Positions 37,576 to 46,717 of a DNA stretch of 64,000 nt are shown in pieces. Source of the DNA: Ornithinibacillus gellani (lineage in GTDB: Bacteria; Bacillota; Bacilli; Bacillales; Amphibacillaceae); assembly GCF_003730295.1 (NCBI RefSeq), contig NZ_QTSZ01000037.1, forward strand, positions 1 through 64,000. Direction: 5' to 3'. How positions within the stretch are numbered: the stretch's first letter is position 1; every line of letters starts with the position of its first letter. The notes below the pieces were generated by a model. That model was not told the origin of the DNA. It was given only the letters and a program-made list of their open reading frames with translations, and did no database searches. Both the position numbers and the translations under genes were made by a program.

Positions 37576-40500
37576 GCCAATCCACCTCATCCCTATCCAT
37601 TCTTCTAATCTTCACCTGTTCATCCCGCTGGTTACCTGTAGGTCCATAATAGTTGAAGCCATAGCTTAACTGTGCATAACCACCAATCATCTGTGTCGGT
37701 TTGATATGGATTCTTGTCGGACTGTTAAAGGTTCCACCCCTTGTTTTGGTTATTTTTGAGCCTGGTACGTTAATGAGTCGATCTTGAACGTGATACATAT
37801 AAACAATGCCACGCGGTATCCGGTGACTTACGACCGCTCGCGCAACAACAACTCCGTTACGATTGTACATTTCAATCCAATCATTATCTTTGATGTGTAC
37901 CGATTCCGCATCATCGTTGTTCAACCAAACATGCGGTCCCCCTCTGAATAATGTCAACATTGGCAATGTATCGCCATATGTGGAGTGATAGGACCATTTA
38001 AAATGTGGTGTTAAATAACGTAATGTGATTTCATTTTCAACCGGCTCAGGTTTTCGATCCTGGCTATAGAAAGTCAGCTTTTGCAATGGTGGTTTAAATG
38101 TTGGCAGTTCTTCACCAAATTCCAACATCACATCATGATCCAAATAGAAGTGCTGGCGGCCAGTTAATGTCCGGAACGGAATCATATGTTCAATATTAAT
38201 GGTAAAAGGTGAATACCTTCTATTGCCTGTTTCTGTACCAGTAAATACAGGTGTTGACAAAACCTTACGTGGTTGAACGGTGATATCATTAAAAGTAATG
38301 TGCTCCTCCGCTCTTTCAATTACGAGCTTTGTCAAATCTTTTTGACCTGATTTCTTTTCGAGTGTTTCCCATGCTTTTATTGCCAGCGAACCATTTGTTG
38401 CACTGGATAGGCTGAGGATTGCTTCTGCAGCCTTACGATCGGATTCAATACTTGGTAAATCGTGATAATCCTCTGTTCGTTTATTTTTACCCAAAAGTCT
38501 GCCCAGCTTATCATATTCTTCTTCTGCCGGCCAACTTAGACCGTGTGCTCCAATTTGTTCGCTAACTTTACTGCCCACTTTTATGAACTTTTCATAAACC
38601 TTCGTATAATCTCGCTCCACTAAGTGAATTCTTGGGAAGTTGACTCCTGGAACCGGATCATATTCACCATGCTTCCAATCTGGAATGGTCCCATATGCTT
38701 GGGATATTTCGTCTTTCGTATCGTGCTGCAATGGTGTAGCAACGACATCTTTAATTGGATCGGGTAAATATTTCTTCGCCATTTCCGATAATCGCTTTGC
38801 TAACGATTTAAAAGAATCCCAATCTGATCGTGATTCCCAAGGGGTTGCGATCGCCGGATTAAATGGGTGTACAAACGGATGCATATCCGTACTGGATAAA
38901 TCATGCTTTTCGTACCAAGTCGCAGCTGGTAAGACAATATCGGAATACAACCCAGTTCCACTCATTCTAAAATCATAATTGATTAGAAGATCTAATTTTC
39001 CTTTTGGTACTTCCTCAATCCATTGAATTTCATTGGTGTTTCTCTCTTCCTCTTGTTCACTTAGTACACCATCATGTGTACCAAGTAAATGCTTTAGGAA
39101 ATATTCATGTCCTTTCGCTGAGCTTCCAATCAGATTGGCGCGCCAGACAAATAACAACTTTGGAAAATTCACTGGATTTTCTGGGTGATCAATTGCAAAC
39201 TTTAAATCGCCTGACTTGATTTGTTCAATAATATGGTTGGCTGTTTCATCCACGGTATCTTTAGCTAATGTAATTGGATTTTTATTAAATTGCGGATAGG
39301 AAGGTAACCAGCCGAGTCTCGCTGCTAGAGAGTTATAATCACCTAAATGCTCATACATCCCTTTTTCAGTTAGTGGAGAAATGAGTGAATCTACCTTCTG
39401 ATCCTCATATCGCCATTGTTCTGTTGCAAAATAGAAAAATGAAGTTCCGTTTTGCAATCGTGGAGGTCCGCCCCAATCCTTTGCCATTGCAATGGTTTGG
39501 AAGCCCTCCAAAGGTCGAACCTTTTCTTGACCGACATAATGTGCCCAACCGCCACCATTCACACCTTGGCAGCCAGTTAACATGACAAGGTTTAAAATGG
39601 TTCGATAAATCATATCGGAGTGGTACCAGTGATTAATACCAGAACCCATGATGATCATGGATCTTCCCTTGGAATCAATCGCATTTTGGGCAAATTCACG
39701 GGCGATTTGTGCAACATCTGCTGCAGGAACACCAGTTAGCTTTTCCTGCCATGCAGGTGTATAGATTGCTTCTTCATTTGTATAGCTGGCATCTGGCTCT
39801 CCTTCTAATCCTCTTGCAACACCCGTACTTGCTAATACCAAATCAAATACAGTTGTAATCCATTTTTCCTCTCCATTTATAGTTACTTTCTTTACCGGTA
39901 CAGGGCGTTGGAAGGTTTTCCGTTCTACCGTTACAAAATCCGGAAAACTGACGTTGATGACTTCATCTGAAAAATCAATCATAGATAAGGCAGGATCAAT
40001 ATCGCCAAGCCCATTGTCGGTATCCTGCAAATGAAGATTCCATGTTTGGCGTTCTTCCCAGCGATGACCGATTGTGCCATTCGGTACAGCGAATGTATCT
40101 TTGTCATGGTCATAAACCACTGTTTTCCATTCGCTATTAGAAATATCCATGCCAAGGTTTTCTGCACGAAGAAACTTACCAGCACGATAGTGATTTTCAT
40201 GCTTGTCGAGCGTAATGAGGAACGGTAAATCCGTATATTTCTTCACGTAATCCATGAAATATGGTACCTGCTGATCCACATAATACTCTTTTAAAATCAC
40301 ATGGGTCATAGACATGCCTAATGCAGCATCCATCCCTGCCTCAACCGGCAGCCATGTATCCGCAAACTTAACATATTCAGCATAGTCCGGTGCCACTGCT
40401 ACTACTTTCGTGCCTTTATACCGAGATTCAATCATAAAATGTGAATCGGGTGTACGTGTTTGTGGAATGTTGGAACCCCAAACAAGCAAATAACTAGAGT

Positions 40501-41242
40501 TATACCAATCCGAGCTTTCCGGTACATCCGTTTGATCTCCCCAAACTTGTGGTGAAGCTGGAGGTAAATCAGCGTACCAATCATAAAAGCTAAGCAGTGG
40601 TGCACCTATTAAATTAAGGAAGCGAGCTCCTCCTGCATAACTAACCATAGACATTGCAGGAATAGGAGAGAAACCAAATATACGATCTGGTCCTTCAGTT
40701 TGAATGGTGTGTATAATAGATGACGAAATGAGCGTATGAATCTCATCCCAAGAAGTACGGACAAATCCGCCCTTTCCGCGAGCAGTTTTGTATCTTTCAG
40801 ACCGATCAGGGTCCTCAACAATACTTTTCCATGCTTTAACTGGGTCTTGCTGTTCTGCTAAGGCCTCTGCCCATATGGAAAGTAATGCTGAACGAATATA
40901 AGGGTATCGCACCCGGTGAGGACTATACGTGTACCATGAAAAGCTAGCTCCACGTGGACAACCACGCGGCTCGTATTCTGGCATTCCTGGTCCAGTAGAA
41001 GGATAATCTGTTTGTTGTGTTTCCCAGGCGATAATTCCATCTTTAACATGCACTTTCCAGCTACAGGAACCTGTGCAGTTTACGCCATGGGTAGTGCGAA
41101 CTACTTTGTCATGCTGCCATCTTCTGCGATAAACTTTTTCTGAACTGCGATCCATTGGAGAACGTTCATATTGTTCGTTTAGTTTTTCTGATTTTCCAAA
41201 GTACGACAATCTTTTCCAAAAAGGCGTAGTAGATTGTTTCAT
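37565..41242 (-). CDS. narG: Respiratory nitrate reductase alpha subunit (molybdopterin)
   Basis: A 1225-residue catalytic subunit that reduces nitrate to nitrite on the cytoplasmic side. The N-terminal [4Fe-4S] ligands are in THGVNCTGSCSWKVHV. The molybdopterin domains include YSDIVLPAATWYEKHDLSS and the C-terminal dinucleotide-binding part. It has no twin-arginine signal. GGAGGTGCCGG precedes ATG 41242. It is first in narGHJI, with an Fnr-type site about 110 bases upstream. No nitrate transporter (narK) lies in the window. Confidence 0.97.
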   Translation of the reverse strand: MKQSTTPFWKRLSYFGKSEKLNEQYERSPMDRSSEKVYRRRWQHDKVVRTTHGVNCTGSCSWKVHVKDGIIAWETQQTDYPSTGPGMPEYEPRGCPRGASFSWYTYSPHRVRYPYIRSALLSIWAEALAEQQDPVKAWKSIVEDPDRSERYKTARGKGGFVRTSWDEIHTLISSSIIHTIQTEGPDRIFGFSPIPAMSMVSYAGGARFLNLIGAPLLSFYDWYADLPPASPQVWGDQTDVPESSDWYNSSYLLVWGSNIPQTRTPDSHFMIESRYKGTKVVAVAPDYAEYVKFADTWLPVEAGMDAALGMSMTHVILKEYYVDQQVPYFMDYVKKYTDLPFLITLDKHENHYRAGKFLRAENLGMDISNSEWKTVVYDHDKDTFAVPNGTIGHRWEERQTWNLHLQDTDNGLGDIDPALSMIDFSDEVINVSFPDFVTVERKTFQRPVPVKKVTINGEEKWITTVFDLVLASTGVARGLEGEPDASYTNEEAIYTPAWQEKLTGVPAADVAQIAREFAQNAIDSKGRSMIIMGSGINHWYHSDMIYRTILNLVMLTGCQGVNGGGWAHYVGQEKVRPLEGFQTIAMAKDWGGPPRLQNGTSFFYFATEQWRYEDQKVDSLISPLTEKGMYEHLGDYNSLAARLGWLPSYPQFNKNPITLAKDTVDETANHIIEQIKSGDLKFAIDHPENPVNFPKLLFVWRANLIGSSAKGHEYFLKHLLGTHDGVLSEQEEERNTNEIQWIEEVPKGKLDLLINYDFRMSGTGLYSDIVLPAATWYEKHDLSSTDMHPFVHPFNPAIATPWESRSDWDSFKSLAKRLSEMAKKYLPDPIKDVVATPLQHDTKDEISQAYGTIPDWKHGEYDPVPGVNFPRIHLVERDYTKVYEKFIKVGSKVSEQIGAHGLSWPAEEEYDKLGRLLGKNKRTEDYHDLPSIESDRKAAEAILSLSSATNGSLAIKAWETLEKKSGQKDLTKLVIERAEEHITFNDITVQPRKVLSTPVFTGTETGNRRYSPFTINIEHMIPFRTLTGRQHFYLDHDVMLEFGEELPTFKPPLQKLTFYSQDRKPEPVENEITLRYLTPHFKWSYHSTYGDTLPMLTLFRGGPHVWLNNDDAESVHIKDNDWIEMYNRNGVVVARAVVSHRIPRGIVYMYHVQDRLINVPGSKITKTRGGTFNSPTRIHIKPTQMIGGYAQLSYGFNYYGPTGNQRDEQVKIRRMDRDEVDWLED

Positions 41243-41326
41243 CCGGCACCTCCATGATATTATTTAAGTAAAAATTGAGAATATATGATTTTTTTCAGCA
41301 TAACACGTACAATTTTAGAGCACAAA

Positions 41327-41368
41327 TGATAAAGGAAAATAATGGTGTTTCTGTGATACATATCACAG
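41327..41368 (-). promoter_or_regulatory. Fnr-type operator and -10 of the nar operon
   Basis: CTGTGATACATATCACAG (41351-41368) contains a perfect TGTGA-N6-TCACA Fnr/CRP-family site. On the minus strand TATCAT at 41332-41327 would be the -10, putting the site centre near -41. That is the class II activator position used by Fnr in B. subtilis. The site also lies 139 bases before acyP on the other strand. Confidence 0.75.
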
Positions 41369-41498
41369 TTATTGCTGTTATCACAATTATCATCCCTACT
41401 CTAGTATTGCCGAGCAACTTGACTAGAATACATGTCATGCAAAAATAGGTTTCAGATATTGGAAAATGGTCTAACATAAGAATGGGAGGGGAAAATAT

Positions 41499-41768
41499 AT
41501 GCATGCACACATTATTGTACATGGTCGTGTACAAGGAGTAGGTTTTCGTTATACGGCCCAGCTTCGCGCCACAGAGAAAGCATTGACCGGCTGGGTTCAA
41601 AACAAAGAAGACGGTACGGTAGAATTAGAGATTGAAGGAGCGGATGCAACGGTTACCTCCTTTATCGAGGAGTTGGAAAAAGGTTTCCATCGCTTTATCC
41701 AAGTAGACCACATGGATGTAGATACAACCAGTGAAGAAAAAGGATATACAGCATTTCAAATTAAATGA
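41499..41768 (+). CDS. acyP: Acylphosphatase
   Basis: An 89-residue small enzyme hydrolysing acyl phosphates. The active site HGRVQGVGFRYTAQ contains catalytic Arg17, and Asn35 lies in GWVQNKEDG. Ribosome site GGGAGGGG precedes ATG 41499. It is divergent from narG. Confidence 0.95.
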   Translation: MHAHIIVHGRVQGVGFRYTAQLRATEKALTGWVQNKEDGTVELEIEGADATVTSFIEELEKGFHRFIQVDHMDVDTTSEEKGYTAFQIK

Positions 41769-41778
41769 TTTATCCAAA

Positions 41779-41810
41779 CAAAAAAGCCTGCGATTTTGAA
41801 TCGCGGGCTT
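41779..41810 (-). terminator. Terminator between acyP and ferredoxin genes
   Basis: Twelve-base arms 41784-41795 and 41799-41810 (one mismatch). On the minus strand it is followed by TTTTTGTTT, so it terminates the ferredoxin gene; it may also stop acyP. Confidence 0.85.
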
Positions 41811-41818
41811 GATGTGTA

Positions 41819-42064
41819 TTAACCAATGCCATCTTCGTAAAATTTACGGTTAAGGGCAATATATTCAAATTCTTCTTCAGGAACTTCATCTTCCATGTAT
41901 ATTGCTTCCACTGGGCATACGGCCTCACATGCTCCACAGTCGATGCAGATATCTGGATCAATATAAAACATATCTTTTCCTTCTTCTATACAATCAACAG
42001 GGCAAACTTCTACACATTCGCCTGCTTTTTCCGCTTTACAAGGTGATGTAATTACAAAAGCCAA
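41819..42064 (-). CDS. Ferredoxin with two iron-sulfur centres
   Basis: An 81-residue electron carrier. The sequence shows CVEVCPVDC and CIDCGACEAVCP with an additional early Cys, the pattern of 3Fe-4S/4Fe-4S (7Fe) ferredoxins. Start TTG 42064 after AAAGGAGGAG. Its partner enzyme is unknown. Confidence 0.92.
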   Translation of the reverse strand: MAFVITSPCKAEKAGECVEVCPVDCIEEGKDMFYIDPDICIDCGACEAVCPVEAIYMEDEVPEEEFEYIALNRKFYEDGIG

Positions 42065-42232
42065 AACGATACTCCTCCTTTTTCCTGACGATGCGGCATT
42101 AAGATTTAATGTCTATTATTATAAGTCTATGTTTATATTACAGAACATCCTGGATTCTTTCAAGTCCTTTTCATGGACAAAACGCCTCATATGGGGAAAA
42201 ACAGTACTTGATTGGAGGCCAGTATATATAAA

Positions 42233-42787
42233 TTAACGTTGCCAAACATGACTTGCAACTATATCCTGCTGTGGGTGATATTCTACTTTGTATACATCTG
42301 GATTTGTAAGATTCTTCCACTCCGCAAACCCAAAATTCGAATCGTATTGCTGTAATAAAATGGCTAACCAATTTCCGTGCGTGACTAAGATCGTATGCTG
42401 AATATTTGGTTGCTCGAGTACGGTATCCAGTAATGGATTCATTCGATTTAAAACATCATTCGCTGATTCTCCACCTGGTAAGCAAAAGTCTGGATGATTA
42501 AAGGATTCTTCTAACACATCAAGCCAATCGTCAACTGGTTCCTCACTTAGAATCCGCTCCCCGAGGCGGTCATCCAATTTAATGGATATGCCAGCCTGTT
42601 CGGCAAAAGGCCTAATGCTATCTGTTGCCCGTAAAAATGGACTAGAAATAATTTGATCAATTGATATATCTTGTCCACGAAAAAAATCTGCCAATTGTTC
42701 GGCCTGCAGTAGCCCTTCTTTTGTTAGCGGTGAATCCTTATGCTGTCCCTCTGCTTGACAATGTCGTACGAAGTAAATGGTTTTCAT
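42233..42787 (-). CDS. Histidine phosphatase (phosphoglycerate mutase) family protein
   Basis: A 184-residue phosphatase starting MKTIYFVRHCQAEGQHKDSPL. The catalytic His9 lies in RHCQAEG and the second His in VTHGNWLA. The substrate is unknown. ATG 42787 follows GAGGAGTGAG; the longer frame upstream has no ribosome site. Confidence 0.9.
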   Translation of the reverse strand: MKTIYFVRHCQAEGQHKDSPLTKEGLLQAEQLADFFRGQDISIDQIISSPFLRATDSIRPFAEQAGISIKLDDRLGERILSEEPVDDWLDVLEESFNHPDFCLPGGESANDVLNRMNPLLDTVLEQPNIQHTILVTHGNWLAILLQQYDSNFGFAEWKNLTNPDVYKVEYHPQQDIVASHVWQR

Positions 42788-42914
42788 ATGACTCACTCCT
42801 CGATTGGGTGGATGAAAAACAGCTTTATTCGTTAAAAGTATACCACTAATCAAACAATAGGAAAAGTACGAGAACAAAAGAATAACCCTGAAAATAGGGT
42901 TTATTTGGATTAAA

Positions 42915-42945
42915 TGAAAAACCGAATCGAAGCCAATCGATTCGG
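42915..42945 (-). terminator. Terminator of the DUF6501-like gene
   Basis: Stem CCGAATCGA (42922-42930) with TCGATTCGG (42937-42945); on the minus strand it is followed by TTTTTC. Confidence 0.8.
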
Positions 42946-42981
42946 CAATCTGTATATATTAGTTTTGTCGTTAGTTACAGC

Positions 42982-43194
42982 TTATGATTGGGCTACTTCT
43001 TCAAAGTATTCTTTGTGGAAGCCACCTATACGTTCGCTATTGTCTATAATAAAATAAAATTCTTCTGTTTCATTTTTGACATTATAGATTTTTCCTGGTG
43101 TTAGCTTATTGTTAACAATATATTTTTTGGCATTTGCATGTACACATTTAATTTGTTTCATCGTTGGTCGGTTTTCCCAATCTTTATGAATCAT
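42982..43194 (-). CDS. Small conserved protein, DUF6501-like
   Basis: A 70-residue protein starting MIHKDWENRPTMKQIKCVHANAKKY, with KIYNVKNETEEFYFIIDNSERIGGF. This looks like the short beta-rich DUF6501 family of bacilli; function unknown. AGAGGGGAAG precedes ATG 43194. It follows msrAB on the same strand after 23 bases, so it may be cotranscribed. Confidence 0.75.
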   Translation of the reverse strand: MIHKDWENRPTMKQIKCVHANAKKYIVNNKLTPGKIYNVKNETEEFYFIIDNSERIGGFHKEYFEEVAQS

Positions 43195-43217
43195 CGTACT
43201 TCCCCTCTCTCTATTGG

Positions 43218-44186
43218 CTACTTTGAATGTTTGTTTTGAAATAAGTAGCTATAGTTACCGTACCCTTCTTCTTCCATCTTGTCCACCGGGATAAAACGGA
43301 TAGCAGCTGAATTGATACAATAACGCAGACCACCAGTTTCAGCAGGACCATCCTCAAAAACATGTCCCAAATGGGAATCAGCGCCCTTGCTTCGTACCTC
43401 TACTCGATTCATACCAAAGGTTCGATCCTTATGTTCCGTAACATGATACTTGTCCACTGGTTTGGTAAAGCTTGGCCATCCACAGCCGGCATCATATTTA
43501 TCTTCTGATGAAAACAAGACTTGACCAGAAACAATATCAACGTAGATGCCTTTTTCCGCTAAATCCCAGTATTCATTTTGGAATGGTGGCTCAGTCGCAT
43601 TATTTTGTGTGACATCATATTGCATTGGTGTAAGTTGTTGCTTTACATCTTCCTTATCATATGTCCAATGCTGATTAATAAAATCTGCTCTTCCAGAACC
43701 TTTTTTATATAATCGATAGTGAAAGGATTGTTTTTTATAATAATCTTGATGTGCTTCTTCTGCTTCGTAAAATGTTTTGGCAGGAAGAATTGGCGTAACA
43801 ATTGGTTTATTAAACTTTCCACTTTCTGCAAGCTCTTGTTTCGATTGTTCGGCAATGTCACGCTGTTTGTCATTATGATAGAAAATGGCTGTTTGGTAGG
43901 ATTCTCCACGATCATGAAATTGACCACCCGCATCGGTTGGGTCGATTTGCTGCCAAAATGTTTCCACAAGTCTTTCGTACGGCATGATGTCCGGATTAAA
44001 GGTGATTTGTACCGCTTCGACATGCCCCGTTTTATCTGAGCATACCTCTTCATATGTTGGGTTTTCTGTATGGCCACCAGTATAGCCGGAGCGGACCTTG
44101 ATAATTCCAGGGCGTTCATCAAAGGGTTCCACCATACACCAGAAGCAGCCACCTGCAAATGTTGCTTTTTCTTGTTTTTGATTCAT
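43218..44186 (-). CDS. msrAB: Fused methionine sulfoxide reductase MsrA-MsrB
   Basis: A 322-residue fusion. MsrA comes first with the GGCFWC site (Cys14, Cys17) and a [16 protein letters not shown] motif. MsrB is at about 180-310 with CGWPSFTKP and catalytic [11 protein letters not shown]. The zinc-binding CxxC pairs of many MsrB proteins are absent. It repairs both S and R forms of oxidised methionine. ATG 44186 was preferred to TTG 44192. Confidence 0.94.
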   Translation of the reverse strand: MNQKQEKATFAGGCFWCMVEPFDERPGIIKVRSGYTGGHTENPTYEEVCSDKTGHVEAVQITFNPDIMPYERLVETFWQQIDPTDAGGQFHDRGESYQTAIFYHNDKQRDIAEQSKQELAESGKFNKPIVTPILPAKTFYEAEEAHQDYYKKQSFHYRLYKKGSGRADFINQHWTYDKEDVKQQLTPMQYDVTQNNATEPPFQNEYWDLAEKGIYVDIVSGQVLFSSEDKYDAGCGWPSFTKPVDKYHVTEHKDRTFGMNRVEVRSKGADSHLGHVFEDGPAETGGLRYCINSAAIRFIPVDKMEEEGYGNYSYLFQNKHSK

Positions 44187-44276
44187 TATCAACCCTCATT
44201 TCTATAACTAATTCCATTGCCTGCTTCTATTCTTTCGCTTTCCGGAACGAAAATCAAGCAGTACGCATGCCAATTG

Positions 44277-44750
44277 TTATATATATAATTTTGGTATGGA
44301 CTGTCCTTGTCCTGTTCGGTGGCTTTTCTTTACTTTTTCTTCTTGAATAGCCTCTTGCATTTGAGGTTGCTTTATGGACGCTTCATCAGAATTAACAGAA
44401 TTACTATCCTGGCTGGCCTCCCCTTCATCCTCCAAATCGATATCCTTGAATGCTTTTAACATCCGATACATTGCAGGAAGGTTTTTCACCATTGGGCCAT
44501 ATTGCTTTACAATGGGGGCAGTCGTTTCTACAACCTTTAACACCTGTTGCAGGTTACCAAGCGCTTTGGAAATGCCTCCAACACTTTTTCCAGCTAATTC
44601 AGTTAAGGGAGCATTTGGAGTTGTTAGTTGCTGCAGCATTTGCTGTAAACCAGCTCCACTCCCCCTTCCCATCTGCTGCCTCCCATGCGGCATCACAAAT
44701 GGTTGTCTATTATATGTTACATGGTCTTGATACGGCGTCGGGAATACCAT
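44277..44750 (-). CDS. YqfQ/VrrA-like protein
   Basis: A 157-residue protein starting MVFPTPYQDHVTYNRQPF, with a low-complexity QQMGRGSGAG stretch, then KALGNLQQVLKVVETTAPIVKQYGPMVKNLPAM as a helical core and a polar acidic tail. The core resembles YqfQ (VrrA family), linked to spores in bacilli; the role is unknown. ATG 44750 follows GGAGG at 9 bases. Confidence 0.75.
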   Translation of the reverse strand: MVFPTPYQDHVTYNRQPFVMPHGRQQMGRGSGAGLQQMLQQLTTPNAPLTELAGKSVGGISKALGNLQQVLKVVETTAPIVKQYGPMVKNLPAMYRMLKAFKDIDLEDEGEASQDSNSVNSDEASIKQPQMQEAIQEEKVKKSHRTGQGQSIPKLYI

Positions 44751-44828
44751 TTGAACATCCTCCACTCCTATTGTTATTAGGCATCTGCTTTTATAGGATG
44801 CACCTTTCTTTCTATTGTACGCCTAGCT

Positions 44829-44892
44829 AAAAAAAGCGTGCGGGCATAAAGGGGTGGAAATATCTCCTGGATATTTCCCGGGCAAGCGCATA
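44829..44892 (-). terminator. Hairpin downstream of the yolD-like gene
   Basis: Stem GGAAATATC (44856-44864) with GATATTTCC (44870-44878), with GC-rich flanks. On the minus strand a T7 run (44829-44836) comes about 20 bases after the stem. Outer bases TGCG/CGCA could extend the pairing. It may be a terminator, but the geometry is unusual. Confidence 0.4.
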
Positions 44893-45002
44893 AAACTACA
44901 AAAGCCACCAATTACAGTTGCATATTTTGACGAAATCAAGCGAAGTGGGACGAAATATCGGTTCTTCTATACTTATATAACCTTATGATTTCCAAAATAT
45001 GA

Positions 45003-45332
45003 TTATACATGCTGTGCATCAATTAGATTTTTCGCGGGAATGATGATTTTATTTTTTAGTTTATTTTCAAGGATTACTTGTTGTGTGTTGGAATCTACAG
45101 ATTGAATAAATCCAGTTACATTGTTGACCTGCTTTTTACTGTAATAAGAAATACATATGGGTGTTTGCTCCCGCTGCGCTTCCATAATGATGGAATGGAT
45201 GTGTTCCACTTGCTGTTCATCGATTTCTGGTTGCTGTACATGCTGATCCTGTTCGTATAATTCTTTTAACAGGACGACATGCTCCGGCAGCATCAGGGAT
45301 GTCCATTTGATGCTTCCACGATCCTGATTCAT
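45003..45332 (-). CDS. YolD-like protein
   Basis: A 109-residue protein starting MNQDRGSIKWTSLMLPEHVVLLKEL, the typical YolD opening (RG.IKW.SLMLPEHV). YolD-like genes often precede Y-family polymerase genes; no polymerase gene is adjacent. ATG 45332 follows ATGGAGGGA. A LexA-like box lies 19-32 bases upstream. Confidence 0.9.
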   Translation of the reverse strand: MNQDRGSIKWTSLMLPEHVVLLKELYEQDQHVQQPEIDEQQVEHIHSIIMEAQREQTPICISYYSKKQVNNVTGFIQSVDSNTQQVILENKLKNKIIIPAKNLIDAQHV

Positions 45333-45350
45333 GATGTTTCCCTCCATAAA

Positions 45351-45395
45351 CAAACATATGTTCTTATTATACATCGTATGAAGGATGATAATCAA
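45351..45395 (-). promoter_or_regulatory. Sigma-A promoter and LexA-like box of the yolD-like gene
   Basis: On the minus strand, TTGATT (45395-45390), an 18-base spacer and consensus TATAAT (45371-45366) are followed directly by AGAACATATGTTTG (45364-45351). This agrees at 13 of 14 positions with the Gram-positive LexA consensus CGAACRNRYGTTYG. Binding there would block transcription until DNA damage. Confidence 0.7.
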
Positions 45396-45405
45396 TATAC
45401 ACATC

Positions 45406-45436
45406 AAAAAATCCGACCCTTTTATGAGGATCGGAT
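45406..45436 (-). terminator. Terminator after yozE
   Basis: Ten-base arms 45411-45420 and 45427-45436 (ATCCGATCCT/AGGGTCGGAT on the minus strand, one G-T pair) followed by TTTTTGA. Ends the tatAAC-yozE unit. Confidence 0.82.
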
Positions 45437-45440
45437 GTAA

Positions 45441-45653
45441 TTATTGATTTTCATATTTCTCCCATAATGCATCAAACACGACAAGCGCAGTAGAAAATGG
45501 ACTATTCCATTCCAAATAATCACTGATCTCTTGATAAGAAGTGGAATACTTAGGGAATAGATGATCTAAAAAAGCCCACTCTGCCAGCCTGCTTTCATCA
45601 TCTGGCTTTAGCTTTCCGCGGTAGGTCATCAAAAATTGATAAAATGTTTGCAT
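45441..45653 (-). CDS. yozE: YozE-family SAM-like protein (UPF0346)
   Basis: A 70-residue protein starting MQTFYQFLMTYRGKLKPDDESRLAEWAF, characteristic of YozE; it folds as a sterile-alpha-motif-like domain with unknown role. AAGGGGAA precedes the start. It lies 17 bases after tatC. Confidence 0.9.
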   Translation of the reverse strand: MQTFYQFLMTYRGKLKPDDESRLAEWAFLDHLFPKYSTSYQEISDYLEWNSPFSTALVVFDALWEKYENQ

Positions 45654-45670
45654 CGCTTTATTCCCCTTAC

Positions 45671-46432
45671 TTATAGGCTATCCTGCTTCATGAATTCTTC
45701 GTGCTTGCGTTGCTTTCTACGATATACGATAGCCGAAAGATGGATACTAACCTCATACAATAAGATTAATGGAACGGCAACAACAAGCTGTAGCACGAAA
45801 TCGGGAGGTGTTACAGCAGCCCCAATAATCACCAAAACAAAATATGCGTATTTCCTTGTTTTCTTCATAAATGTAGGAGTAAGTATACCTAAACTTGTTA
45901 GAAACATAGCGACAATTGGTATTTCAAATAAAATTGCAAATGGCAATGTCACACGGATTACAAATTTAAAATAGCGCTCCACTGTAAACATTTCATTAAA
46001 CATACCATCACTTAATTGGAATAAAAATGGCATAATTAGTTTAATAAAAACCGTATACCCAAACACAAGCCCCACAATAAATAAGATAAATAAAGCAGGG
46101 ATGTATGCGAGTGAAGCCTTTCTTTCTTTCGAAGTTAGGCCAGGGCGAATAAACAGCCATACTTGAAGCGCGAAAATCGGCAAAGTACCTGCAATGGCAA
46201 CCATACCTGCAATCGTAAAGTATATCCAAAATACTTCGCCAGGGCTAATAATATTTAATTTCATATCGAGCCCAGATTCAAAAAAGTGATAAATATCTTT
46301 TACAAAATAAAAACCAAGGCCAAAAAACAAAATGAAAAATACGACTGTAACAATTAGTCGGTTCCTTAGTTCTGTTAAATGTCCAGTAACATTCATTTCT
46401 TTTTCTGAATTGGGATGAGTATGTACTGCCAT
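45671..46432 (-). CDS. tatC: Twin-arginine translocase subunit TatC
   Basis: A 253-residue protein with six hydrophobic helices. The N-terminal HLTELRNRL motif (E essential for signal recognition) and the FxxxxxGLxFGY-type loop are seen. It recognises twin-arginine signals and acts with TatA. It follows the two tatA genes on the same strand. Confidence 0.95.
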   Translation of the reverse strand: MAVHTHPNSEKEMNVTGHLTELRNRLIVTVVFFILFFGLGFYFVKDIYHFFESGLDMKLNIISPGEVFWIYFTIAGMVAIAGTLPIFALQVWLFIRPGLTSKERKASLAYIPALFILFIVGLVFGYTVFIKLIMPFLFQLSDGMFNEMFTVERYFKFVIRVTLPFAILFEIPIVAMFLTSLGILTPTFMKKTRKYAYFVLVIIGAAVTPPDFVLQLVVAVPLILLYEVSIHLSAIVYRRKQRKHEEFMKQDSL

Positions 46433-46514
46433 CTATTTACACTTCCGTTCATTCTGACATAAAAGAAGATGTAAGGTAAGTACCTTACACCTTCAGCCTG
46501 TGTACGCATCGTCA

Positions 46515-46688
46515 TTACTTTTTTTCTTTCGCGGAACGATCATCCACGATATCTTTGGTGGCATTTTTAAATTCCTTCAATGAAGAGCCAAATGCTTTAC
46601 CAATTTCCGGGAGCTTGTCTGGCCCGAACACAATGAGTGCTGTTACGAGGATAAGTATTAACCCCGGGAAGCCAATATTGCTAAACAT
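46515..46688 (-). CDS. tatA: TatA/TatE translocase pore subunit, second copy
   Basis: A 57-residue protein starting [34 protein letters not shown], then an amphipathic helix. The [12 protein letters not shown] hinge is the TatA hallmark. GGAGTGGTGG precedes ATG 46688. It is 29 bases downstream of the first copy, which it closely resembles. Confidence 0.93.
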   Translation of the reverse strand: MFSNIGFPGLILILVTALIVFGPDKLPEIGKAFGSSLKEFKNATKDIVDDRSAKEKK

Positions 46689-46717
46689 AAAGACCACCAC
46701 TCCAAGTATAGAATCAA

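Noticed and set aside
37565-41242. Reading frames antisense to narG, parC and other long genes
   Set aside because: They have no ribosome sites and mirror the codon structure of the real gene on the other strand.
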